Shown: in pieces, positions 40,434 through 52,898 of the stretch
Layout: each line of letters opens with the position of its first letter
Numbering within the stretch: the stretch's first letter is position 1
Notes under the pieces: generated by a model
Database searches by the model: none
What the model was told of the DNA's origin: nothing
Seen by the model: the letters and a program-made list of their open reading frames with translations, nothing else
Assembly: GCA_023678885.1 (NCBI GenBank)
Contig: JAHCLQ010000853.1
Span: 1-64,000, forward strand
Direction: 5' to 3'
Source of the DNA: Pogostemon cablin
Taxonomy: Eukaryota; Streptophyta; Magnoliopsida; Lamiales; Lamiaceae
DNA: 64,000 nucleotides
Translations under genes and position numbers: made by a program

Positions 40434-42570
40434 AGGAAATGAGCCTCATGACGTAGGAAATGAGCATCATGATGAAGGAAATATGGATCATGATGAAAGA
40501 AATGTCCATAAAGATGTAGAAAATATGCATCATGATGAAGGAAATACGCATCATGATGAAAGAAATGACTTTAAAGATATAGGAAATATGCATCATGATG
40601 AAGGAAATTAGCATCATGATGTAGGATATGAGCATCTTGATGGAGGAAATACGCATCATGATAAAGGAAATAAGAATCATGATGAAGGAAATATTCATCA
40701 TGATAAAGGAATGGAGTATCATGATGAAGGAAACGATTAATAAGATGATGGAAATGAGCATCGTGATTGAAGAAATATGCATCATGATGTAGGAAATGAG
40801 CATCATGATGAAGGAAATCTACATCATGATCAATGAAATGAGCATCATGATGATTTAAATGAACATCATGATGTAGGAAATGAGCATCATGATGAAGGAA
40901 ATAAGCATCATTATGATGGAAATGATTATCATGTTGAAGGAAATATGCATCATAATGAAGGAAGTAAGCATAATAATGTAGGAAATAGGCATCGTGATGA
41001 AGGAAACATGCATCATGATGAAGGAAATGAGCCTCATGATGAATGAAATATGCATCATGATGAAGGAAATGAGCATCACGTTGATCGAAATGAACATCAT
41101 GATTAAGGAAATATGCAATATGATGAAGGAAATGAGCATCATAATGAAGGAAATGTTCATTAAGATGACGGAAATAAGCATCTTGATGAAGGAAATATGC
41201 ATCATGATTTAGGAAATGAGCATCATGATGAATGAAATATGCATCATGATTAATTAAATGAGCATCATGATGAAGGAAATGATCATTAAAATGATGGAAA
41301 TGAGCGTCATGATGTAGGAAATACGAATCATGATGATGGAAAAGAGCTTCATGATGAAGTCATTCAGCATCGAGATGAAGGAAATATGCATCATGATGTA
41401 GGAAGAACATTATGATGAATGAAATATGCATCATAATGAAGGAAATGTGCGTCATGACGAAGGAAATATGCGTCATGATGAATGAAATGAGCATTGTGAT
41501 GTACGAAATTAGCATCATGATGAAGGAAACATGCATCATGATGAAGAAATGAGCCTCATGATGAAGGAAATATGCAACATGATTAAGGAAATTAGTATCA
41601 CTATGATGGAACTGAGCACCATGATGAAGGAAATATGCATCATAATGAAGGAAATTAGCTTCATGATGAAGTCATTCCGCATCGAGACGAAGGAAATATG
41701 CATCATGATGTAGGAAGAGCGTTATGATGAAGGAAATATGCATCATGATGTAGGAAATGTGCATCATGATGAAGGAAATATGCGTCATGATGAATGAAAT
41801 GAGCATTGTGATGTAGGAAATTAGCATCATGATGAAGGAAATGAGCCTCATGATGAAGAAAATATGCAACATGATTAAGGAAATTAGTATCTCAAAGATG
41901 GAAATGAGCACCATGATGAAGGAAATATGCATCATGATTAAGGAAATTAGCAACATGATAAAGGAAATGTTCATTAAGATGATGGAAATGAGTATCGTAA
42001 TGAAGGAAATATGCATCATGATATAGGAAATGATCATCATCACGAAGGAAATATGAATCATGACGAAGGAAATGAGCAACATGATGAAGAAAATGACCAT
42101 AATGATGTAGGAAATGCTCAACATGATGAAGTAAATATGCATCATGATGAATAAAATTTGCATCATAATGTAGGAAATGAGCATCATGATGAAGAAAATA
42201 TGAACGAAATGAGCATCATGATGAAGGAAATATGCGTCATGATGAATGAAATGAGCATTGTGATGTAGGAAATTAGCATCATGATGATGGAAACATGTAT
42301 CATGATGAAGGAAATGAGCCTCATGATGAAGGAAATATGCAACATGATTAAGGAAATTAGAATCACAATGATGGAAATGAGCATTATGATGAAGGAAATA
42401 TGCATCATGATGAAGAAAATGAGTAACATGATAAAGGAAATGTTCATTAAGATGATGGAAATGAGCATCGTGATGAAGGAAATATGCATCATGATTTAGG
42501 AAATGAGCATCATCACGAAGGAAATATGCATCATGACGAAGGAAATGAGCATCATAGTGAAGAAAATGAG
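40428..42570 (+). repeat. 21-bp satellite, forward orientation, block 2
   Basis: About 2.14 kb of forward satellite completing the 4.6-kb two-orientation unit (37972-42570). A matching copy is at 46402-48500. Confidence 0.95.
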
Positions 42571-42577
42571 CTCATTT
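42564..42577. other. Satellite inversion junction 3 (copy of junction 1)
   Basis: The same AAATGAGCTCATTT palindrome and flanks as at 37965-37978, offset by exactly 4,599 bp. This shows that the whole inverted unit, breakpoint included, was duplicated. Confidence 0.92.
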
Positions 42578-43281
42578 CCGTCATCTTAATGAACATTCCC
42601 TTCACCATGATGCGTATTTCCTTCACCATGATGCTCTTTCCATCATCGCGATGCTCATTTCCTTCATCATGATGCATGTTTCCTTTTTCATAAGGCTCAT
42701 TTCCTTCATCATGATGCATGTTTCATTCATCATGATTCTAATCTCCTATATCATGATACTCGTTTCATTCATCATGATGCATATTTTCTTCATCATGATG
42801 CTCATTTCCTACAACGTGAAGCATATTTCCTTCATCACGATGTTCATTTCCATCAACATGATGATCATTTACTTCATCATGACGATCATTTCTTTCTTCA
42901 TGATGCATATTTCCTTCATCATGATGCTCATTTCCTTCATCATGAGGTTCATTTCCATGATCATGATGCTTGTTTCCTTCATCATGATGCTCATTTCCTT
43001 CATCATGATGCTCATTTCCATCATGATGCATATAAATAATGTATTTCATTCATCACGGTTCTCATTTCCTTCATCATGATGTATATTCACTTCATAATGA
43101 TGCTCATTTCCTTCATTACAATGCTCATTTCCTCTATTATGATTCATATTTCCTTCATTATGATGCTCTCTATTGCATCATGATGCATATTTTTTACATC
43201 ATGATGCTCATTTCCTTCACCATAATGCTCATTTACGTCATCATGATGTATATTTTCTTCATCATGATATATGATTCCTTC
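42571..43281 (-). repeat. 21-bp satellite, reverse orientation, block 3a
   Basis: Copy of 37972-38682 at an offset of 4,599 bp, up to the solo LTR insertion. It ends with CCTTC, which is repeated on the other side of the LTR. Confidence 0.94.
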
Positions 43282-44671
43282 TGTTGGCATTCGATCGTTT
43301 GGTTAACGTGACCCGTTAGGGTTCCATGTATTTCTAACAAGCAGCGGAAGCAAGTAAACATGAAACGCATTACCTTTCACCAAGGGTTGATGTAGAGGTT
43401 GAATTCTCGCTGGCAGTCTGCGCAGTCCCACGAGAATAGCCATAAGTTCCTCTTCTGATGTCGGAATTGAGTGATCTTTGTGCTAAGACGATATCCTCTC
43501 TTCGACGGCTTTCCATCAGTATATAATACATCAAAATCGAAGAACTGTACGATTTTATATGAATTTTGGAACATGACGAACTGCAGCAGCAAACGACCTT
43601 CCGGTCTTCTGCTGTATGTCCCAAGTCCAATCTCGACGTCGTGTGGGCGATGATCTACGAGACCTACTCAATCTGCTCTCAACCCTCATCACACGTGAAT
43701 AATGAATTAGATTAGGGTTCCAGATAAGTTGAGGTGACTTATATACATGGGCTACAGCAGGGACCAGGAGGAGAAATTGGGTTGGACCTCCATTGGGCTT
43801 AAGTATCCAAGCTTAGCCCAAAGCTTATACTTAAGTCCAATAATAATAATATATTCCACTAAAATATTATTACTGCACTACCATACCAATCCCAAAATTA
43901 CGTTTTGGGCTCCTTCTTATTATGAGCCCGTTAGTCTCCCCATGTTTAAGATATACAATGTCCATTAATTAATTTAAGTTACTGACAACTCAATTAATTA
44001 ATATCTCATCCAAGAGTAGTACCACTCAACCTCATTATCATGCCGTAATAAATTCCACCTGCAGGGTTTACATGATAATCCTTATGAGCTCCTCAAGGGG
44101 ACATCATCAACCTATGACGGACACGGATTCCTTCTACAATCAACAGCACACCATAGAGACAGCACTACTTCCCAACTCACCGAGTTTATTGATTTAATTG
44201 CATGTAAATCTCACCCATTGATGAATCAAAGAAATACATACTGCCCTATGTGTCGAGGTTATTGTATAGGGATTAAGAGCACGAACTTCCATAATAACTG
44301 AGATCAAGTTCTCCTATAAGTCAGTATAAATCGAACGATCTCAAGCGGTCCTGCTCAATACACACAAGTGCACTAATGTGATTCTATAGCCAAGACAAGC
44401 TAATACCAAACCACACTACAACCATCCCGATAGAGAGTCCCCGTCTATCTCGGTTGTGAGCATCAGTTTATACTTTATAAGGAAACCGATAATATGATCT
44501 TCCGCGTGTTGTCGCACACATATTATCTACAGTATAAAGTAAGTGGACTATTGCATCGAACATATAAATAAATTATAAGATGCAATCATTTGATCATATG
44601 ATTCTCATTTCAAATTAATTGTTACAACATTGTTCATACAAAAAGCTAGACTTTTAGTATACAATCCAACA
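43282..44671 (-). mobile_element. Solo copia LTR inside the array, target duplication CCTTC
   Basis: A 1,390-bp LTR with perfect TGTTGG/CCAACA ends in minus orientation, flanked by the direct repeat CCTTC (43277-43281 and 44672-44676). The paralogous satellite near 38680 reads straight through with a single CCTTC, so it is the empty site. The offset between the duplicated satellite units grows from 4,599 to 5,994 bp across this point, a gain of 1,395, exactly LTR plus 5-bp duplication. By eye it is close to the LTR at 59406. No internal region remains. Confidence 0.95.
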
Positions 44672-46401
44672 CCTTCATCATGATGCCTATTTACTACATC
44701 ATGTTGCTCATTTCATTCATCATGATGCATATTTCGTTCATATTTTCTTCATCTTGATGCTCATTTCCTACATTATGATGCAAATTTCATTTATCATGAT
44801 GCATATTTACTTCATCATGTTGATCATTTCCTACATCATTATGGTCATTTCCTTCATCATGATGATCATTTCCTTCGTCATGATGCATATTTCCTTCGTG
44901 ATGATGATCATTTCCTAAATCATGATGCATATTTCCTTCATCACGATGCTCATTTCCATCATTTTAATGAACATTTTCTTTATCATGTTGCTAATTTCCT
45001 TCATCATGATGCATATTTCGTTCATCATGGTGCTCATTTCCATCATTGTGATACTAATTTCCTTCATCATGAGGCTCATTTCCTTCATCATGATGCTAAT
45101 TTCCTTCATCATGAGGCTCATTTCCTTCATCATGATGCATATTTCCTTCATCATAACGCTCTTCCTACGTCATGATGCATATTTCCTTCGTCTCGATGCT
45201 GAATGACTTCATCATGAACCTCATTTCCGTCATCATGATGTGTATTTCCTTCATCACGATGCTCATTTCCATCATCTTAATGAACTTTTCCTTTATCATG
45301 TTGCTAATTTTCATCATCATGATGCATATTTCCTTCATCATGGTGCTCATTTCCATCATTGTGATACTAATTTCCTTAATCATGTTGCATATTTCCTTCA
45401 TCATGAGGCTCATTTCCTTCATAATGATGGATGTTTCCTTCATCATGATGCTAATTTCCTACATCACAATGCTCATTTCATTCATCATGACGCATATTTC
45501 CTTCGTCATGATGCACATTTCCTTCATCATGATGCATATTTCTTTCGTCTCGATGCTGAATGACTTCATCATGAAGCTCATTTCCATCACGTTGATGCGT
45601 ATTTCCTACATCATGACGCTCGTTTCCATCATTTTAATGATCGTTTCCATCATCATGATGCTCATTTCATTGATCATGATGTATATTTCCTTCATCATGA
45701 TGCTCATTTCCATCATCTTATTAATCGTTTCCTTCATCATGATACTCCATTCCTTTATCATGATGCATATTTCCTTCATCATGATTCTTATTTCCTTTAT
45801 CATGATGCGTATTTCCTCCATCAAGATGCTCATTTCCTACATCATGATGCATATTTCCTACATCTTTAAAGTCATTTCTTTCATCATGATGCTTATTTCC
45901 TTCATCATGAAGCTCATTTCCAATATCATGATGCTAATTTCCTTCATCATGATACATATTTCCTACATCTTTATGGACATTTCTTTCATCATGATCCATA
46001 TTTCCTTCATCATGATGCTTATTTCCTACATCATGAGGCTCATTTCTTTCATCATGATTCTTGTTATCTTCATCATGATGCTCATTTCCATCATCATGAT
46101 GAATAAATCTATAGTCATGATGCATATTTTCTTCATCATGATACATGTTTCCTTCATCATGATGCCTATTTCTTGCAGCATGGTGCTCATTTACTTCATA
46201 CTGATGCATATTTCCTTCATCATGATGCATACTTTCTTCATCATGATGCTCATTTCCTTCATCACGATGCATATTTTCTTCATCATGATGCACTTTCCCT
46301 TCATCACGATGCTCATTTCCTTCGTCATGATGCGTATTTCCTTCATCATGATGCCTATTCCTTCATCATGAAGATTACTTCCTACATCATTATGGTCATC
46401 A
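44672..46401 (-). repeat. 21-bp satellite, reverse orientation, block 3b
   Basis: Continuation of block 3a after the LTR. It matches 38678-40427 at an offset of 5,994 bp in the left part and about 5,974 in the right, owing to a small deletion of about 20 bp. It yields the longest spurious open frame of the array (399 codons, plus strand, 45172-46371), a pure repetition of the seven-residue MMLISFI pattern. Confidence 0.94.
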
Positions 46402-46407
46402 TGATGA
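46396..46407. other. Satellite inversion junction 4 (copy of junction 2)
   Basis: TCATCATGATGA with the same flanks as 40422-40433, offset 5,974 bp. Orientation returns to forward. Confidence 0.9.
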
Positions 46408-49400
46408 AGGAAATGAGCCTCATGACGTAGGAAATGAGCATCATGATGAAGGAAATATGGATCATGATGAAAGAAATGTCCATAAAGATGTAGAAAATAT
46501 GCATCATGATGAAGGAAATACGCATCATGACGAAAGAAATGACTTTAAAGATATAGGAAATATGCATCATGATGAAGGAAATTAGCATCATGATGTAGGA
46601 TATGAGCATCTTGATGGAGGAAATACGCATCATGATAAAGGAAATAAGAACCATGATGAAGGAAATATTCATCATGATAAAGGAATGGAGTATCATGATG
46701 AAGGAAACGATTAATAAGATGATGGAAATGAGCATCGTGATTGAAGAAATATGCATCATGATGTAGGAAATGAGCATCATGATGAAGGAAATATACATCA
46801 TGATCAATGAAATGAACATCATGATGATTTAAATGAACATCATGATGTTGGAAATGAGCATCATGATGAAGGAAATAAGCATCATTATGATGGAAATGAT
46901 TATCATGTTGAAGGAAATATGCATCATAATGAAGGAAGTAAGCATAATAATGTAGGAAATAGGCATCGTGATGAAGGAAACATGCATCATGATGAAGGAA
47001 ATGAGCCTCATGATGAATGAAATATGCATCATGATGAAGGAAATGAGCATCACGTTGATCGAAATGAACATCATGATTAAGGAAATATGCAATATGATGA
47101 AGGAAATGAGCATCATAATGAAGGAAATGTTCATTAAGATGACGGAAATAAGCATCTTGATGAAGGAAATATGCATCATGATTTAGGAAATGAGCATCAT
47201 GATGAATGAAATATGCATCATGATTAATTAAATGAGCATCATGATGAAGGAAATGATCATTAAAATGATGGAAATGAGCGTCATGATGTAGGAAATACGA
47301 ATCATGATGATGGAAAAGAGCTTCATGATGAAGTCATTCAGCATCGAGATGAAGGAAATATGCATCATGATGTAGGAAGAACGTTATGATGAATGAAATA
47401 TGCATCATAATGAAGGAAATGTGCGTCATGACGAAGGAAATATGCGTCATGATGAATGAAATGAGCATTGTGATGTACGAAATTAGCATCATGATGAAGG
47501 AAACATGCATCATGATGAAGAAATGAGCCTCATGATGAAGGAAATATGCAACATGATTAAGGAAATTAGTATCACTATGATGGAACTGAGCACCATGATG
47601 AAGGAAATATGCATCATAATGAAGGAAATTAGCTTCATGATGAAGTCATTCCGCATCGAGACGAAGGAAATATGCATCATGATGTAGGAAATGTGCATCA
47701 TGATGAAGGAAATATGCGTCATGATGAATGAAATGAGCATTGTGATGTAGGAAATTAGCGTCATGATGAAGGAAATGAGCCTCATGATGAAGAAAATATG
47801 CAACATGATTAAGGAAATTAGTATCTCAAAGATGGAAATGAGCACCATGATGAAGGAAATATGCATCATGATTAAGGAAATTAGCAACATGATAAAGGAA
47901 ATGTTCATTAAGATGATGGAAATGAGTATCGTAATGAAGGAAATATGCATCATGATATAGGAAATGATCATCATCACGAAGGAAATATGAATCTGACGAA
48001 GGAAATGAGCATCATGATGAAGAAAATGACCATAATGATGTAGGAAATGATCAACATGATGAAGTAAATATGCATCATGATGAATAAAATTTGCATCATA
48101 ATGTAGGAAATGAGCATCATGATGAAGAAAATATGAACGAAATGAGCATCATGATGAAGGAAATATGCGTCATGATGAATGAAATGAGCATTGTGATGTA
48201 GGAAATTAGCATCATGATGATGGAAACATGTATCATGATGAAGGAAATGAGCCTCATGATGAAGGAAATATGCAACATGATTAAGGAAATTAGAATCACA
48301 ATGATGGAAATGAGCATTATGATGAAGGAAATATGCATCATGATGAAGGAAATGAGTAACATGATAAAGGAAATGTTCATTAAGATGATGGAAATGAGCA
48401 TCGTGATGAAGGAAATATGCATCATGATTTAGGAAATGAGCATCATCACGAAGGAAATATGCATCATGACGAAGGAAATGAGCATCATGATGAAGGAAAT
48501 GACCATAATGATGTAGGAAATGATAAACATGATGAAGTAAATATGCATCATGATGATTGAAATTTGCATCATCATGATGAAGAAAATATGCATCATTATG
48601 AACGAAATATGCATCATGATGAAGGAAATGAGAACCATGATGTAGGAAATAGGCATCATGATGAAGGAATCATGTATCATGATGAAGAAAATATGCATCA
48701 TGACGAAGGAAATGAGCATCATGGTGAAGGAAATGATCATCATGATGTAAAAAATATGCATCACGATGCAATAGAGATCGTCATAATGAAGGAAATATGA
48801 ATCATAATGGAGGAAATGAGCATTATAATGAAGGAAATGAGCATTATTATGAAGTGAATATACACCATGATGAAAGAAATGAGCACCGTGATGAATGAAA
48901 TACGCATTATAATGAAGGAAATGAGAATCATGAAGGAAATCTTTATCATGATTAATGAAATGAGCCTCATTATGAATTAAATGAGCATCATGATGTAAGA
49001 AATTAGCATCACGATGAAGAAAATATGCATCCTGATGAAGGAAATATGCTTCATTAAGAAGGAAATGGGCACCATGCTGTAGGAAATAGGCATCATGATG
49101 AAGGTTATATGTAACATGATGAAGAAAATATGCATCATGACGATAGATTTATGCATCATGATGATGGAAATGAGCATCATGATGAAGGAAATGAGCATCA
49201 TGATGAAGGAAACAAGCATCATGATCACGGAAATGAGCCTCATGATGAAGGAAATGAGCATCATGATGAAGGAAATATGCATCATGAAGAAAGAAATGAT
49301 CGTCATGATGAAGTAAATGATCATCATGTGGATGGAAATGAACATCGTGATGAAGGAAATATGCTTTTCATGTTGTAGGAAATGAGCATCATGATGAAGA

Positions 49401-51780
49401 AAATATGCATCATGATGAATGAAATGAGCATCATGATGTAGGAGATTAGAATCATGATGAATGAAACATGCATCATGATGAAGGAAATGAGCCTTATGAA
49501 AAGGAAAACATGCATCATGATGATGGAAAGAGCATCATGATGAAGGAAATACGCATCATGGTGAAGGGAATGTTCATTAAGATGACGGAAATAAGCATCG
49601 AGATGAAGGAAATGAGCATCATTATGAATTAAGTGAACATCATGATGTAGGAAGTGAACATCATGATGTAGGAAATGAGCATCATTATGATGGAAATGAT
49701 TATAATGTTGAAGGAAATATCCATCATAGTAGAGGAACTGTGCATAATATTGTAGGAAATAGGCATAATGATGAAGGAAACATGCATTATGATGATGGAA
49801 ATGAGCATCATGATGAAGGAAAAGAGAATTATGATGAAGAAAGTATGCAAAATGATGAAGGGAATGAGTACCATGACGAAGGAAATGAGTACCATCATGA
49901 TGTAAGGAAAGCATAATTTTGATAGATATATGCATTATGATGAAGGAATTGAATCATCATGATGAAAGAAATTATCATCAAGATGAAGGAAATGAGCATC
50001 ATGATGATGGAATTAAACATCACGAAGAAGGAAATAAGCATCATGAAGAAGGAAATGATCGTCATGATGAAGGAAATGATCATCATGTTGATGAAAATGA
50101 ACATCATGATGAAGGAAATATGCATCATAATGTTGGAAATGAGCATCATGATAAAGGAGACATGCATCATGATGAAGGAAATGAGCATCATTATGAAGGA
50201 AATGTTTATTAAGATGGCAGAAATGAGCATCGTGATGAAGGAAATATACATCATGATTTAGGACTTGAGCATTATGATGAAGGAAACAAGCATCATTATG
50301 ATGGAAATGATTATTATGTTGAAGGAAATTTGCATCATAAAGAAGGAAATGAGCATAATGATGTAGGAAATATGCATCATGATGAAGGAAACATGCATTA
50401 TGATGAAGGAAATGTGCATCATGATGATAGATTTATGTCTCATGATGATGGAAATACGCATCATGATGAAAGAAATGAGCACCATGATGTAGGAAATGAG
50501 CATCATGATGGTGAAAATAAACATCATGAAGAAGGAAATAAGCATCAAGAAGATGGAAATGATCGTCATGATGAAGGAAATGATCATCATGTTGATGGAA
50601 ATGAACATCACGATGAAGGAAATATGCTTCATGATGTAGGAAATTAGCATCACGATGTAGGAAATATGCATCATGATGTAGGAAATTAGAATCATGATGA
50701 ATGAAACATGCATCATGATGAAGGAAATGAGCCTTATGAAGAAGGAAATATGCATCATGATGAAGGAAATGAGCATCATGATGAATGACATGCGCATCAT
50801 GATGAAGGAAATACGCATCATGATGAAGGGAATGTTCATTAAGATGATGGAAATGAGCATCGTAATGAAGGAAATATGCATCAAGATTTTTAAAATGAGC
50901 ATTATGATGAAGGAAATATGCATCCTGATTAATGAAACGAGCGTTATTACGAAGGAAACGATCATTAAGATGATGAAAATGAGCATCATGTAGAAAATAA
51001 TTATTAAGATGATGGAAATGAACATCATTATGAAGGAAATATGCATCATGATGAAGGAAATGAGCATAATGATGAAGGAAATGAGCATAATGACGTAGGA
51101 AACGATCAACATGATGAATTAAATATGCATCATGATGAAGGAAATTAGCATCGTGACGTAGGAAATGAGCATCATGACGTAGGAAATGAGCGTCATGATG
51201 CAGAAAATGCGCATCATGCTGATGGAAATGTGCATCATGATGAAGGAAATGAGCATTATGATGAAGAATTGCATCATGATAAAGTCATTCAGCATCGAGA
51301 CGAAGGACATATGCATCATGATGTTGGAAGAGCATCATGATGAAAGAAATATGTATCATAATGAAGGAAGTGAGCATCATGATGATGGTACTAAGCATCA
51401 TGATGAAGGAAATGAGTATCACGATGAAGAAAACGATAATCAAGATGATGGAAATGAGCAACATCATGAAGAAAATATGAATTATGATGTAGGAAAAGAG
51501 CATCATGATGAAGGAATATGCATCATGATGTAGGAAAGAGCGACATGATTAAGGAAATATGCATTATAAAGAAGGAAATGAGCATCATGATGAAGAAAAT
51601 ATGCATCACGATAAAGGAAAATGAGCATCATGATAAAGGAGAGCATCGTGATGATGGAAATAAGCATCATGATGTAGGAAAATGCATCATGATGAAGGAA
51701 ATGAGCATCACGATGAAGGAAACCATTATCAAGATGATTGAAATGAGCATCATGAGAAAATTTGCATAATGATGAAGGAG
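46402..51780 (+). repeat. 21-bp satellite, forward orientation, right end of array
   Basis: About 5.4 kb of forward satellite. The left part to about 48500 copies 40428-42570; beyond that the unit order is different and more irregular. Near 51186-51780 marker combinations reappear that match those at 11278-11880 and 33841-34960. It ends at the junction with plastid-derived sequence. Confidence 0.94.
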
Positions 51781-52194
51781 AGCGGGAATCCTCGAGGTAT
51801 TTATATAAATAGGTATAATCCATGGAATCGCAAAAACTGGTAAAATAAAATAAGTGACAATAATAAATATAAGTATACAAAAGAACCCTTTTTTTCGAAT
51901 TCCTATGATGCAATTGGAGCTTATCGACAGAAACTAATCAATTTAGATAGTCCTTTGTGGCTTCGGTGGCAACTAGATCAACGGGTTATTGATTCAAGAG
52001 AAACTCCGATCGAAGTTCACTATGAATCTTTAGGCAATTATTATGAGATTTATGGACACTATGTAATAGTAAGAAGTATAAAAAAAGAAATTCTTTTTCT
52101 ATACATTCGAACCACTGTTGGGCATATTTCTCTTTATCGAGAAATCGAAGAAGCCATACAAGGGTTTTCCCAGGCCTGTTCGTATGGTACCTAA
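51781..52194 (+). pseudogene. rpoC1: Plastid rpoC1 3' fragment (NUPT)
   Basis: Reads as the C-terminal part of the plastid-encoded RNA polymerase beta' subunit: SGNPRGIYINRYNPWNRKNW, a stop, then after a short divergent stretch KYKYTKEPFF, SYDAIGAYRQK, LDSPLWLRWQLDQRV, EVHYESLGNYYEIYGHY and the terminus EEAIQGFSQACSYGT. The in-frame TAA at 51841-51843 stands where the plastid protein has a coding residue. Only the last 137 or so codons are present, with no promoter or N-terminus, so it cannot act in transcription. It lies head to tail with rpoC2 as in the plastid rpoB-rpoC1-rpoC2 operon. A mitochondrial intermediate copy cannot be excluded. Confidence 0.93.
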
Positions 52195-52348
52195 CTAGGC
52201 TAAGGAATTCTATGACACCAGTAGGAATTCAGATCTCTTCACTTCAACTAGGCCCATAGCTCCAGAATTTCTACGCGAATCAAGATCGAGAAGGGGGAGT
52301 TTTGCAACCACTGACTCAAACCCATTGTCAAATCGTACTTAGCATAAT
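52195..52348 (+). other. Plastid rpoC1-rpoC2 spacer (NUPT)
   Basis: 154 bp between the rpoC1 stop and the rpoC2 start, containing the GGAATTCTATGACACCAG and AACCCATTGTCAAATCG segments of the plastid operon spacer. It shows that the plastid DNA was transferred as one contiguous piece of about 1.1 kb. Confidence 0.85.
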
Positions 52349-52891
52349 ATGGAGGTACTTATGGCAGAACGGGCCAATCTGGTATTTCACAATAAAGTGA
52401 TAGACGGAACTGCCATGAAACGACTTATTAGTAGATTAATATATCACTTCGGAATGGCATATACATCACACATCCTGGTTCAAGTAAAGACTTTGGGTTT
52501 TCAACAAGCTACTGCTACATCCATTTCATTAGGAATTGATGATCTTTTAACAATACCCTCGAAGAAATGGCTAGTTCAAGATGTTTGATTTTGGAAAAAC
52601 ACCACCATTATGGGAATGTCCATGCGGTAGAAAAATTACGCCAATCCATTGAAATATGGTATGCCACAAGTGAATATTTGCGACAAGAAATGCATCCTAA
52701 TTTTAGGATGACTGACCCCCTAATCCAGTTCATATAATGTCTTTTTCGGGAGCTAGAGGAAATGCATCTCAGGTACATCAATTAGTATGTATGAGAGGAT
52801 TAATGTCGGACCCTCAAGGACAAATGATTGATTTACCCATTCAAAGCAATTTACGCGAAGGGCTTTCTTTAACAGAATATATAATTTTGTT
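52349..52891 (+). pseudogene. rpoC2: Plastid rpoC2 5' fragment (NUPT), broken
   Basis: Starts MEVLMAERANLVFHNKVIDG and continues RLISRLIYHFGMAYTSH, QATATSISLGIDDLLTIPSK, the N-terminus of the plastid RNA polymerase beta'' subunit. The first frame stops at 52586-52588. Just there about 14 bases are missing compared with the expected plastid sequence (QDAEQQSLILEKHHHYGN in plants I know), shifting the frame. The rest is still recognisable in another frame (EKLRQSIEIWYATSEYLRQE, SFSGARGNASQVHQL, PIQSNLREGLSLTEYI). Similarity ends at about 52888-52891, where LINE sequence begins. Only about 180 of more than 1,300 codons are represented. Confidence 0.92.
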
Positions 52892-52898
52892 CTAGTGA

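Noticed and set aside
10749..51780. Long open frames in the array as real repeat proteins
   Set aside because: They occur on both strands in overlapping frames, consist only of the translated 21-bp unit, lack any non-repeat domain, and break at every unit-length irregularity. The open frames follow from the unit length.
10749..51780. CRISPR array
   Set aside because: The units are contiguous, with no unique spacers between constant repeats, no cas genes, and a plant nuclear context.
10749..51780. Telomeric or known centromeric satellite
   Set aside because: The unit does not resemble the plant telomere repeat (TTTAGGG) and is far shorter than typical centromeric monomers. Chromosomal position cannot be judged from sequence alone.
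51781..52891. Functional plastid RNA polymerase genes
   Set aside because: Only partial genes are present, with a nonsense codon in rpoC1 and a frameshifting deletion in rpoC2, embedded between satellite and a LINE.
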